A stretch of DNA of 64,000 bases from the NCBI GenBank assembly GCA_025201845.1, contig MU603938.1, positions 124,001-188,000 on the forward strand, in the 5' to 3' direction. The stretch is from Martensiomyces pterosporus (taxonomy: Eukaryota; Kickxellomycota; Kickxellomycetes; Kickxellales; Kickxellaceae). A model generated the notes under the pieces. It did no database searches and was not told the origin of the DNA. It worked only from the letters and a program-made list of their open reading frames with translations. Both the position numbers and the translations under genes were made by a program. This document shows, piece by piece, positions 10,664-20,046 of the stretch (positions within the stretch are counted from its first letter, which is position 1; each line of letters begins with the position of its first letter).

Positions 10664-12952
10664 TTACGAGGCATAGCCGGATTTGGCACGGGAGATGAGC
10701 GCTTTAAAGTCCTCAAAATACGTGTCAATGGTGCCCTGATCGTCTAGCATGTTAACCAGATCTCCCGGGTCAACGTCTTGAGGTGGCCTTCCAGCATGGC
10801 CATCCCTATCGGTGGGTAGAGTAGCCAGTGCCACCTCCACAGAGCTTGCGAGGTGGTAAAAGAAGTGGTGCAGCTCGTGGCAGACTTCCGATCTGCTCTT
10901 GCACACCCTTCCGACGTTGTAACTCACAGATCGCGGCTTCTTGCTGGCACTTTCTTCCTCCATCCTGCAAGAGCTGTCGTCGTTGTCAGAGTCGTCAGAG
11001 TCGTCAGAGTCGTCTATCGACGCAGCTCCTGTCCGACTCACAGGGGCTCCCTTGTGCACGCCTCCACCCGGCGGAATGAGCATCGCGCGGTCATACGGAA
11101 CGCCTGAAAGCGCGACGCAGAACGTAGCGGTCCTGTTTTTGTGGAAGTGGCACGCATCGCAGCCCGGGACACCAGAGATGTGCGACGCGGCGAATTCCGG
11201 ATAGCTGTGCAGATCGTGGCGGAAGTCATCAACCCACGCTGAGCTCGAAACCAAGCTCTGTTCAACAGAATCAACAACCCTGGACACAGTCATGTACGCC
11301 AAGAAGAAGTACCTTTCCGTATCTGCGCTGAACGCTGGTGCCTGGTGCCTGTTGGCTATCCAGTATACGAGGTACTGCGTGTATGCCTTGAATGACGACG
11401 GCAGGTCAAACTGGCTGAACTCCTCAGGCAGCGATAGTGCAGCTGCTCTGGAGTCGCTGAAGGAGCTGTCTGGCCCACCACCAGTGTGACCCGCAGCACC
11501 GTCATCCACAATATCGTCGACCTCGTCCTCATCGTCAACAATGAAATCAGAAATGTCGTCGTCCAGATCCTCATCATACCCTTTGGCTCGCTTGGGCAAG
11601 GCAGTGTGTCCACTAGAAATTCTGATTTTGCCGCGGCCCCTGCCGACATCAATGCCGCTAGCTCTCTTTTGCATCTGCCTCCGGTACCGCTCCTCAAATA
11701 GCGCAAGAAACTTGCCCATGCTGTTGCTGCTGTGCTGCTGTTGCGATGGCTGCTTCTGAGCTGCTCCTCTGCAGCCAGGCCGGCCTTCAGGTTCGGAAAT
11801 ATAGTCATCATCCTCCTCACTCGAATCCCGAATCACCAGCGTGCTGCCTCCACGTCTGACAGTCTCTGAATCAGACTCTAGCAAATCGACTTGATCGCGA
11901 CTATCTGCCTGCGATGCAAACTGGTCGATATCGTCCGCCTCTGACTCAGTTTCCGTATCATAGGAGACACTCCGCATATTTAGCCGTGCCTGCTCAAGCC
12001 TGCTGCGCACTTTGGATGGCGATGCCTTTGGGCGTAACCGCCGATCAAGCACAGCACTCGAATCCAGGGCATCGGTGTCCTCTGCACCTTCCGAGTCGCT
12101 AATTTGATGCACGCGCCGTCTTTCAAGCGCTGCTGCCGCATGCGTGGTGGGTCGAGGTGCAGCACTGAGCGGGTCGTTTGGGAGATCGTCCAGAGATGGG
12201 GGTGTAGCTGCTGCCGATGCCTGTTTATCGATTGCTTGCATGCTGCTGGAGTGTCTGCTGGTCCGTGGCTGCTGGCCAACTGAGGTGTTCTTTGCCGCTT
12301 TCTGCTTTCCATTCCGTATTTCTACAACCAGTAAGTTCCGGTGGTTCATTGCGCTCTCTTTGTCCATAAACTCCATATTTTGTGGCGAGGTGGGCAAGTC
12401 GCACCCGTCGGCCATTCCAGGTTTTCTGGCTGGACAGTATGCATTGCCATCCTTTGCTGCCTCAGCGACCACGCCCGCATCGTTGTCGTCGTCGAACATT
12501 GCGGCTATCTCGTCTTGCGCGTTTGCTTTAGGCGCGGGCTCATCAGCAGACGGCAGCTGCGTATCAATGCCCTTGCCCTCTGCCTTGCTTGGCGCCACAT
12601 CGCCAACAGATTCGTCCCCACCCACTGCTTCATCCACCATATGTCTTTCCTTTGTTTCCTTCACAGACACTTTTGATGCCTTGCCTCTAGCGCGTGTTTG
12701 TGGGGGCACTGGGGGACGCTTTGGGTTTTTGGATCCCACGGGCGCCTTCGCCTGCTGCTTGCTGCGGGTGCTCCGCACAGCTTGTGTCTTGCGTGTGGGC
12801 CTGCGGAGTACCTGCGACAGCGTGTGGCCGAGCTCGACGTTGTCTGGCGCCCATTCATCAGCAGCGCTGCTCTGCGAGATATCGCTGTCTACAAGCACTG
12901 CTGCGGAGCCTTGGCTTGGTCCGGCTGCCACGCGTCTTCTCTTTCCCGCCAT
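10664..12952 (-). CDS. DUF4211-domain nuclear protein
   Basis: A single ORF of 762 residues. The first ~460 residues are disordered, basic at the start (MAGKRRRV, a likely nuclear signal) and rich in Ser, Asp and Glu. From about residue 467 comes the acidic FIVDDEDEVDDI, which precedes a folded C-terminal part: LPEEFSQFDLPSSFKAY, aromatic helices, then GCDACHFHKNRTATFCVALS (about 595-615) and a final helical stretch. This matches DUF4211 as I know it from fungal proteins and vertebrate QSER1/PRR12. The cysteine pair with the ATF strand is a constant of that domain. The molecular role in fungi is unknown; a chromatin role is inferred. It is divergent from the MFS gene and convergent with NAT9. 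Confidence 0.72.
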   Translation of the reverse strand: MAGKRRRVAAGPSQGSAAVLVDSDISQSSAADEWAPDNVELGHTLSQVLRRPTRKTQAVRSTRSKQQAKAPVGSKNPKRPPVPPQTRARGKASKVSVKETKERHMVDEAVGGDESVGDVAPSKAEGKGIDTQLPSADEPAPKANAQDEIAAMFDDDNDAGVVAEAAKDGNAYCPARKPGMADGCDLPTSPQNMEFMDKESAMNHRNLLVVEIRNGKQKAAKNTSVGQQPRTSRHSSSMQAIDKQASAAATPPSLDDLPNDPLSAAPRPTTHAAAALERRRVHQISDSEGAEDTDALDSSAVLDRRLRPKASPSKVRSRLEQARLNMRSVSYDTETESEADDIDQFASQADSRDQVDLLESDSETVRRGGSTLVIRDSSEEDDDYISEPEGRPGCRGAAQKQPSQQQHSSNSMGKFLALFEERYRRQMQKRASGIDVGRGRGKIRISSGHTALPKRAKGYDEDLDDDISDFIVDDEDEVDDIVDDGAAGHTGGGPDSSFSDSRAAALSLPEEFSQFDLPSSFKAYTQYLVYWIANRHQAPAFSADTERYFFLAYMTVSRVVDSVEQSLVSSSAWVDDFRHDLHSYPEFAASHISGVPGCDACHFHKNRTATFCVALSGVPYDRAMLIPPGGGVHKGAPVSRTGAASIDDSDDSDDSDNDDSSCRMEEESASKKPRSVSYNVGRVCKSRSEVCHELHHFFYHLASSVEVALATLPTDRDGHAGRPPQDVDPGDLVNMLDDQGTIDTYFEDFKALISRAKSGYAS

Positions 12953-13468
12953 TGCCTATATGTGTCTTGCTGGAATACACTAGAATATGAGGGTGTGTCT
13001 AATTTGCAAAGAGCGAGGAAACAAGGGAGCGAATGCTGAAGACGCAGCAGACTCCGCTGGAAGGGACAAACGAGCGGCAGCTGCGCATGCGCGTTTGTAC
13101 GCAGAGGCGCACCCGTGCCGCCAACTCGGCTCGAGCCATCTTAGGAGGCGCGCTGCCCACTGACAAATGCGCATTCTTGTGGTATACAGGAGACATGCTG
13201 GACGCAAGTAAAAGCGACGGACAATGTAGCGTGGCTTACAGATGCCGCTTTCTTGGGCGATGTGGCTACCCTATGGTCGAGAATACGAGCAAAGCTTTTC
13301 CTTTTGTGCATCGCACAATACAGCGAGAAATAGAGCAACGCCGTGTCCCCGGAGAAGGCATTTCGGCGCGACGGGTGCGTGGAGGGGCTGCTCTTCCTCC
13401 TCCCATCCCTGCATCTTCGCCTGGCTTTCTACTCTGAATAAAGCACTTTTATATTGCAGACTCTGGCC
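12953..13468. other. Bidirectional promoter region (DUF4211 gene / MFS gene)
   Basis: Non-coding, 516 bases. Short ORFs here have no recognisable content. A T-rich stretch (about 13446-13454) lies just before the MFS start. No clear TATA box or repeat. Confidence 0.4.
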
Positions 13469-15112
13469 ATGAGCACCGAGAATGAAAACAGCAGCGCATC
13501 CCAGAGCATGTCAGATGCACTGCGGCATGAGCCACACGGCAAGGGAGGGGCAGGTGTAGAGTCTGAGGAGCCCCCGCATCAAGATGCCACTGCGCGCCGC
13601 ACACTACTCCTCACCAGCCTAGGAATCTACGTGCTCATGTCCCTCATTGGCATATATTCTTCCATGGATGCAGTAATCTACGTGCCAGTGGCCAACAAAC
13701 TGAATGCGCTTTCGCGCGCCGAGTGGATCCTGAACGGGTACCTGATAACCAGCACAGCGCTCCAGCCAATCTACGGCAAGTGCAGCGACATCATCGGACG
13801 CGTTCCCGCAATGCTGGCAGCCACTCTGCTGTTTCTTGTGGGCTCAGTCCTCTGCGCAACATCGAATACGATGAACATGCTCATCGCCAGTCGCGCCATC
13901 CAAGGCCTAGGCAGTGCCGGCTTGTACACGATGGTGAATGTAGTTATTGCCGATGTCTTCGGCGAGCGAGATAGAGCGAGGTTCATGGGCTACAGCTCGG
14001 CTGTCTGGGCACTGTGCTCGAGTGGCGGCAGCGTGTTGGGTGGTGCCATCGCGCAGCTCTCGAACTGGCGCATAGCGTTCTGGGTCAATGTGCCCATCGC
14101 AGTCATTGCCGCCGCAATCATCCTGGTCCTTCTGCGGCTACCCAAGCCCAGCGGTACGCGGCAGGAGAAGCTCCGGCGCATCGACTTTGTGGGCTCGCTA
14201 ATCTCTCTACTCAGCATTGTGCTTATTCTGCTTGCGCTCTCGTGGGGTGGTCGCGAGTACCCATGGAAGTCGGCTCGGGTCATCTGCTGCATCGTCTTCG
14301 GATGTCTCGCTGCTGGCTTGTTCGTCGTCTACGAATCGCGGTACCCAGTGGAGCCCATCGTCCCGATGCGGCTGTTTAAGGCAAGGAACGTGGCAATATC
14401 CTTTGTCGGACACGTGTTTTTCGGCGCTGCTACCTATGCGCCCCTGATGCTCATCCCGCAATGGTCCATAGTCGTCAGGAACTCGACTCCAATTACCTCG
14501 GCTCTGTACACGCTGCCCTTTAGCCTGGCGGAGCTAGTGGCCGTCACAATAACTGGCATTTGGGTCACAAAAGCCGGGCGATACAGGGAGAGCATATGGC
14601 TGGGCGCCTGTGCCCTGCTAATCGGCACTGCACTTCTCATATTGCTTGACCAGAACTCGGGGCTGGGCCATATAATCGGGTTCTTAGCTGTAGCTGGAAT
14701 AGGCTTCGGGGCATGCATCCAAACACTGATACTGGCTGCCCAAGTAAGTGTTTCTGGCAAGGACTCGGCGGCAACAACATCTGTCTGCATATTCATGCGG
14801 TCCTTGGGAAACATACTTGTAGTTGCGGTGCTCAGCTCAGTGAGCCAAAACAAGCGCAACGGGGAGTTTACCAAGATTGCAGCGGAGTACCCGCAGTACT
14901 CCAAGGATATTTGGATGATCGCAGAGAACCAGTCCCTGATTCACAAGCTGGACCTCCCGCCGCAGGTGTTTGACCTCCTGGTCAGCGCGTTTATGAAGTC
15001 GATGAGGGCTGCCTTCGTTGCGCTGACGCCGTTCTCTGCGCTGTTCCTCCTGCTATCCCTGGGCACTAAGCATGTGCCGCTGCAGACTAGCAAGAAGGTC
15101 ACTATTGAGTAG
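13469..15112 (+). CDS. MFS drug:H+ antiporter, DHA2 (14-helix) type
   Basis: A single ORF of 547 residues from the first in-frame ATG (MSTENENSSASQ). A hydrophilic N-terminus of about 45 residues precedes 14 likely membrane helices. MFS motif A is seen as YGKCSDIIGR after helix 2, and the antiporter motif C region as SGGSVLGGAIAQLSNWRIAF before helix 6, followed by WVNVP. Helix 1 reads LIGIYSSMDAVIYVPV with the family Asp. DHA2 members export drugs, dyes, siderophores or basic amino acids from the plasma or vacuolar membrane; the cargo cannot be told. The gene stands alone, with no biosynthetic cluster beside it. Confidence 0.88.
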   Translation: MSTENENSSASQSMSDALRHEPHGKGGAGVESEEPPHQDATARRTLLLTSLGIYVLMSLIGIYSSMDAVIYVPVANKLNALSRAEWILNGYLITSTALQPIYGKCSDIIGRVPAMLAATLLFLVGSVLCATSNTMNMLIASRAIQGLGSAGLYTMVNVVIADVFGERDRARFMGYSSAVWALCSSGGSVLGGAIAQLSNWRIAFWVNVPIAVIAAAIILVLLRLPKPSGTRQEKLRRIDFVGSLISLLSIVLILLALSWGGREYPWKSARVICCIVFGCLAAGLFVVYESRYPVEPIVPMRLFKARNVAISFVGHVFFGAATYAPLMLIPQWSIVVRNSTPITSALYTLPFSLAELVAVTITGIWVTKAGRYRESIWLGACALLIGTALLILLDQNSGLGHIIGFLAVAGIGFGACIQTLILAAQVSVSGKDSAATTSVCIFMRSLGNILVVAVLSSVSQNKRNGEFTKIAAEYPQYSKDIWMIAENQSLIHKLDLPPQVFDLLVSAFMKSMRAAFVALTPFSALFLLLSLGTKHVPLQTSKKVTIE

Positions 15113-15527
15113 ATCTGTTCAGCGTCTTCTCCCTGCGTGCCTTGGCATTCGCCTCTTGCTTTACCAGGAACGAGCATCCTGGGTATGAAAGATGAGTGGT
15201 TTACCAGAGCACCTAATTGGTAAGCAGGCTGGAGAGGAGAGCGTGCGTTGCGTATTTCTTTTTGTAACAAGTGTATTTTCTGGAACTGTGCAAAAAAAAG
15301 GTGTGCTAACATCACCAAGAGCGCAATGTGCAGCTTCCAGCGAGTATAAGGACTGGAAAGTGCCCACATTGGCACAGGCTCCCTACATGCTGCTGCCTCC
15401 TTTTCCCATAGAGCTACCAACGCAGCTGGAGATGGTCCTGGCTCTATGCCCTTCCGAGGAGAGCAAGCGAGTCAGCTTCTCTGCATGTGGAGGGGTGCTT
15501 TCTGCACTCGCCGGCAGAGCAGTAGAC
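15113..15527. other. Convergent 3' ends of the MFS and TDH genes
   Basis: 415 bases with an A8 run near 15292-15299. No gene recognised. The plus-strand ORF starting at 15192 overlaps TDH antisense and is treated as chance. Confidence 0.4.
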
Positions 15528-16941
15528 TCACAGGGACGCCGACTGGGCTCTCGCAGCCGCATGCTGCGCGACACGTGGCTCGCGACGGTACACAGGGCCC
15601 AGCTTCTCAAGCATGACTTGGACAATGTCCTGGGTGCCGTACCTGGGGTTCCAGCCCCAATCCTTTCTAGCCGCCTCATCAGCCATGGATCTGGGCCATG
15701 TCTCTGCAATTGCCTGTCTGAAGTCGGGCTGGTACTCAACGGCAAAGTCCTTCGAGTACTGGTTCCTAATCTCCCGTGCGATTTCCTCGGGCGAGAACGC
15801 ACACGCATTGACATTATACACGCGCTGCGTCAGCGATTCCTGCGGGGCTTCCAGTAGCTGCATGGTGCCGGCGATGCAGTCGTCAATGTACATCATGGGC
15901 AGGGTGGCGTCTGCCTTGAGGAAGCACTGGTAGGCATTGTCCTTCAGTGCAGCGTGGAAGATGTCCACGGCGTAGTCTGTTGTGCCACCGCCCGGCGGAG
16001 TGTCTGCCGAGATGATGCCTGGGTAGCGGAGACTGCGGAAGTCGACGCCAAACTTCTCGTTGTAGTACTCGCCCAGCAGCTCCATGTGCACCTTGGTGAT
16101 GCCGTAGATCGTGTTGGGCCGCATGATGGTGAAATCGGGCGTGTTGTCCTTGGGTGTCGAGGGGCCGAAGGCGCCCATGGTGCTGGGAGAAAGGAGCCGT
16201 AAGCGGTGGGCCTTGGCCACCTCCAGGATGTTCTGGAACCCGTTGATGTTCACATCGAGGCCGAGCGTGGGGTTGCGCTCGCCCACAGCCGAGAGAATGG
16301 CGGAGAAGTGGACGACCCAGTCAATGCCGTATTCGACGACGATTTGGTCGAGTGCCTTGTAATTCAGCACGTCCGCATAGACAAAGGGACCGGTGCTGCG
16401 CTGCTCGTCGGTGGGCTTTTTGATGTCGGAGGCGACGATGTTCTCGTTACCAAACTTTGCTCTACAGCACGAAGGACCGAAATGCATGCGGGGCGATTTA
16501 ATCTTTTTTTGCTTCTGGCTCGGGGCTCATCAGGCGTTCATGAGTCATTGGGGATGTGCAGTTGTGTGGAAGCAAGGAGGGACGGAACGTGAGGTAGCGT
16601 GTGCATGGGGCGCGCATGGCAGGAGGGGGCTGGGTAGAAAATGCGGAGATGAGCAAGAAGCGAGGCTGTCGATCGAATAAAGTGCAAATCTCCAGTTTGA
16701 TTGCCTCCTAAATGCAGCCAAAATTCTCCGATTGATGCCCTCCGGCCATTGGCGGCCCAATAACGGAGTTGCCTCTGGAATCTGGCACAGAGAAACCCAC
16801 TTACCTGAGGGTGTTCACCATCGAGGAGCCAAGCTGGCCAAGACTGCCGGTGACGAGAACGCGGGGCGAGCGGGCTGTCGAGTACAGGCGCTGGGCGGCA
16901 CTGAGGCGCGGAAGAATCCGTATGGACTGGCGAATCAGCAT
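15528..16941 (-). CDS. TDH: L-threonine 3-dehydrogenase (SDR type), mitochondrial, two exons
   Basis: Exons 16941-16805 and 16461-15528 join across a 343-nt intron (GTAAGT ... CTGTAG) in matching phase, giving 356 residues. The N-terminus MLIRQSIRILPRLSAAQRLY is Arg-rich, has no acidic residue and fits a mitochondrial presequence. Next comes the Rossmann glycine motif VLVTGSLGQLG, then SDIKKP, which favours NAD. The short-chain dehydrogenase catalytic set is visible: Ser/Thr in LLSPSTMGAFG (about 139-140) and Tyr165-x3-Lys169 in YGITK. The enzyme oxidises threonine to 2-amino-3-ketobutyrate. Its divergent neighbour KBL uses that unstable product, which strongly supports the call. A TATATAA element lies about 130 bases upstream on the same strand. 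Confidence 0.93.
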
Positions 16942-18545
16942 GCTGGTTTTGTATTCTTATGCTTTTGCTCTGGCTGAGCGAGGGGAGGGAGAGGGAGAGA
17001 GTTGGAGGGAGAGAGTTGGAGGATGAATGCTGGAAGAACGAAACTCGCAGTGCTGCTGGAAGCGGTTATATAGGAGGACGGATCGGCTACAGAGTGCGTG
17101 CAACAGGATGGCGGACGGGGTGCCGGGTTGAGTGCAGTGAGTGCTGGAGGCTGTTTCTTATTTTGACGCAAATAGCCTGTTCGTTGGGGATACGGAGGGG
17201 GGCCTGTCAAGCGAGTGGATTAAGCAAGCGGTTTGGGTAAAAAGACATTCAAGGTGGGAGCGGTGTATACCTGAGTTGGTGTTGGAAAGCAAGCGGCAGA
17301 AGGGGAGGCGCGGAATTGCGGGTTTTTATAGATGAAGCGCACCCAGGGACTTGATGGCTTACAAATGCCATCCCCTTGCTCTTGCCGTCTGTGCCAGGGC
17401 GCTGTGGAGAGGCTGGGCCAAGCCAGGGGCGGATGGACTCGGAGAATTCCCCCTGCAGGAGCGAATGGATGGATTTGACCAGCATGCGGATGAGGCTGCC
17501 GTCTTGATGAGTCGCATACCTATTGCACTTACTTTTTTTTTTTTGTTTGTGGATCACGAGGAGGCTGAGCGCTGAGCGCCGGGCGCGGGGGTCTACGTTT
17601 TGTTCGATGAGGCGGGGCTAGATGACCTGGCAGCACTCGAAGGAAGCCAGGAGCAAGGGGGTGTGTATTGTCCGTGAGTCACGGCTGCAGCAACCACCGA
17701 AATATACAAGCAGTGACAGGCGCTACAAGCGAACCAGCAGAAAAGGGAGTGGGAGAGCAAGAAAGACAAGCTAGTAAAATGGGTGTTCCTTTCCAAGAAT
17801 GACTGTTTCATTCAGACGGAAGTGCCTGAGTACCTTTTATAGCGTGCGTGGGCGAGGCCGGGAGGGCGCGATGGTGCTACATGGCGAAACTCTGGTGTCA
17901 GAGCATAGGCCATCTTTTTGATTTTTGCAGCCCAGTGTCGCCCGAGCACGGGTGCCAATTGTTTGGCTTGGCTCTGGGCCGGTATTTTCCCACAGTAGCT
18001 TGCACCCCCAACTGGCACGTCGCTGCTCCTGCGCCTGGGCGTGCGTGGAGCGTTGGCCCATGCCGCCTGAGCGTCTGCAAAGGGCGTGCGGTGTTTGTGG
18101 CGGCCGTGGGAAACACTCCAGCCGAGAAGCGGGAGGCACCAGGCCGTCGCTGCAGCAGAAAGAAAAATTTTGCTCCCCACTGCGATGGAAGATGGCTTGG
18201 GACCTTTTGCAATCCCAACTCCGAAGCACACAACGCAGCACCATTCTACTGCCTTGTCTGGTCGTCCAGGAATGGCTCATTCAGCTGTTTGTTTGCTGCC
18301 GCCTTCCTGCTCGGGGCGGGGGGTGGGTTCCTGATACCCCCCTTGCACCCAGCGCGAGGCGGGAATGGCCGCCCTGGGTGGAGTAGAGGGGCAGCGCCCT
18401 CATGCATCCCCGGCCCCCTCCCAGCGAGTCTCTTGAGCAGCACTCGCCGTCCCCCCTTGTCCTTTCGCACCTCTCTGCTTCAAAGCTTTTCCACCTGCTT
18501 ACTCGCCTTTCGCACTACATTCTCTAGTCCTCGTCCACTGTAAGC
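16942..18545. other. Shared upstream region of TDH and KBL
   Basis: 1.6 kb between the two divergent starts. It holds the TDH TATA element (17067-17073), a T12 run (17533-17544) and a second minus-strand TATAAAAGG (17833-17841) with no recognisable gene below it. Overlapping ORFs up to 231 codons on both strands show no domain. An upstream non-coding exon or TSS for TDH near 17.8 kb would explain the second TATA. Confidence 0.4.
17067..17073 (-). promoter_or_regulatory. TATA box of TDH
   Basis: Reads TATATAA on the minus strand, 126 bases upstream of the TDH ATG at 16941, in AT-poor surroundings. Confidence 0.5.
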
Positions 18546-19844
18546 ATGCCTGCCAGCCTGTTCAACGCACCGCTCCGTGCTGCCGCCCGCAGCTACACCA
18601 CCGCGTCCAAGCGCCGCGCCCAGCTCCCCGCTGCCTTTGAGGAGCGCATCGTCCAGGCCCTCGACAACATGCGCTCTGCGGGCACCTTCAAGACCGAGCG
18701 CATCATCACCAGCCCCCAGAGTGCCAGCATCCGAGTGGCACAGAGCTCCGGCTCCAGCGTCTTGAACTTCTGCGCCAACAACTACCTCGGTCTCGCTGAC
18801 CACCCCGAGGTCGTTAGCCGGGCAGCCAGCTTTCTGGACAAGTGGGGCAACGGCCTCAGCTCGGTGCGCTTCATCTGCGGCACGCAGTCGATCCACAAGG
18901 ACCTCGAGGACCAGATCACGCAGTTCTACGGGTCGCCGACCAACTCCAGAGACACCATCCTCTACGCCTCGTGCTTCGACGCCAACGCCGGAATCTTCGA
19001 GTCTCTGCTCACCGACAAGGACGCCATCATCAGCGACTCGCTGAACCACGCCTCAATCATCGACGGCGTGCGGCTGTGCAAGGCCAAGAGGTTCCGCTAC
19101 GCCAACGGCGACGTGCAGGACCTCGAGAGGCAGCTCAGGCTGGCAGACGAGGCTGGGTGCCAGGTGAAGATGGTGGCCACCGACGGAGTCTTCTCGATGG
19201 ACGGCGTCATCGCCCCGCTCAAGGAGATCTGCGATGTCGTCGAAAAGTACAACGCCGTTCTGTTTGTCGACGACGCCCACGCCACGGGCTTCTTGGGCCC
19301 CCAGGGGCGCGGCACCGGCGAGTACTGGGACGTCATCGACCGCATCCACCTGGTGAACTCGACCCTGGGCAAGGCCCTGGGCGGCGCCTCTGGCGGCTAC
19401 ACCACCGGAGACAAGCTCCTTGTCTCGATGCTCCGCAACACCTCCCGCCCCTACCTCTTCTCGAACACGCTGGCGCCCTCAGTCGTGGGCGCGGCGAGTG
19501 CAGCTCTGGAGCTGGTGGACAACCCGGCCACGCGCAAGCCATTGCTCGACCAGCTGTGGGGCAACGCCAAGCTGTTCCGCTCGCGCATGGAGGCAGAGGG
19601 ATTCACCCTGGCAGGGAAGGACCATGCGATCATCCCAGTCATGCTGGGCGACGCCAGAGTGGCATCGCAGATGGCCGACAAGCTGCTGAGCCGCGGCATC
19701 TACGTCATTGGGTTCTCGTACCCCGTCGTGCCGAAAGACAGGGCCAGGATCCGCGTGCAGCTCTCGGCTGCGCACTCCGCCGATCAGGTCAACCGCGCCG
19801 TTGACGCGTTCATCGAGGTTGGGCGTGAGCTGAGCGTCATCTGA
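18546..19844 (+). CDS. KBL: 2-amino-3-ketobutyrate CoA ligase (glycine C-acetyltransferase), mitochondrial
   Basis: A single-exon 432-residue protein, close to the usual length plus a presequence (PASLFNAPLRAAARSYTTAS). It belongs to the PLP-dependent alpha-oxoamine synthase family: NFCANNYLGLADHPEV near 75-90, FICGTQSIHKDLE, DSLNHASIIDG, FVDDAHATGF and the PLP-lysine motif STLGKALGG with Lys276. FCANNYLGLA and SLNHASIIDG are typical of KBL rather than of serine palmitoyltransferase or aminolevulinate synthase. The enzyme cleaves 2-amino-3-ketobutyrate with CoA to glycine and acetyl-CoA. It lies head to head with TDH and 202 bases from the convergent gamma-COP gene. The high third-position GC suggests strong expression. 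Confidence 0.95.
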   Translation: MPASLFNAPLRAAARSYTTASKRRAQLPAAFEERIVQALDNMRSAGTFKTERIITSPQSASIRVAQSSGSSVLNFCANNYLGLADHPEVVSRAASFLDKWGNGLSSVRFICGTQSIHKDLEDQITQFYGSPTNSRDTILYASCFDANAGIFESLLTDKDAIISDSLNHASIIDGVRLCKAKRFRYANGDVQDLERQLRLADEAGCQVKMVATDGVFSMDGVIAPLKEICDVVEKYNAVLFVDDAHATGFLGPQGRGTGEYWDVIDRIHLVNSTLGKALGGASGGYTTGDKLLVSMLRNTSRPYLFSNTLAPSVVGAASAALELVDNPATRKPLLDQLWGNAKLFRSRMEAEGFTLAGKDHAIIPVMLGDARVASQMADKLLSRGIYVIGFSYPVVPKDRARIRVQLSAAHSADQVNRAVDAFIEVGRELSVI

Positions 19845-20046
19845 GCAAGGCACACAGGGACCTGTTTTCAGCAAGCAATGCATCGTTTTTGGCAAATATC
19901 AAATGGACTGTTTGGCATTTGGTGAGGGAGAAATGTAGAAAGAAGAGCAGAGACAGAAGACAAGGAAGAACAAAAAGGAAGAAAGACGAAGGAGGCGAGG
20001 GGCTGATCGCGCCAGGCAGGAGCGCGTGCGCCCCCTCCAGATCCCC

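Noticed and set aside
18842..19804. 320-codon ORF in another frame of KBL
   Set aside because: Arg/Gln/His/Gly-rich shadow caused by the GC-rich codon use of KBL; no family.
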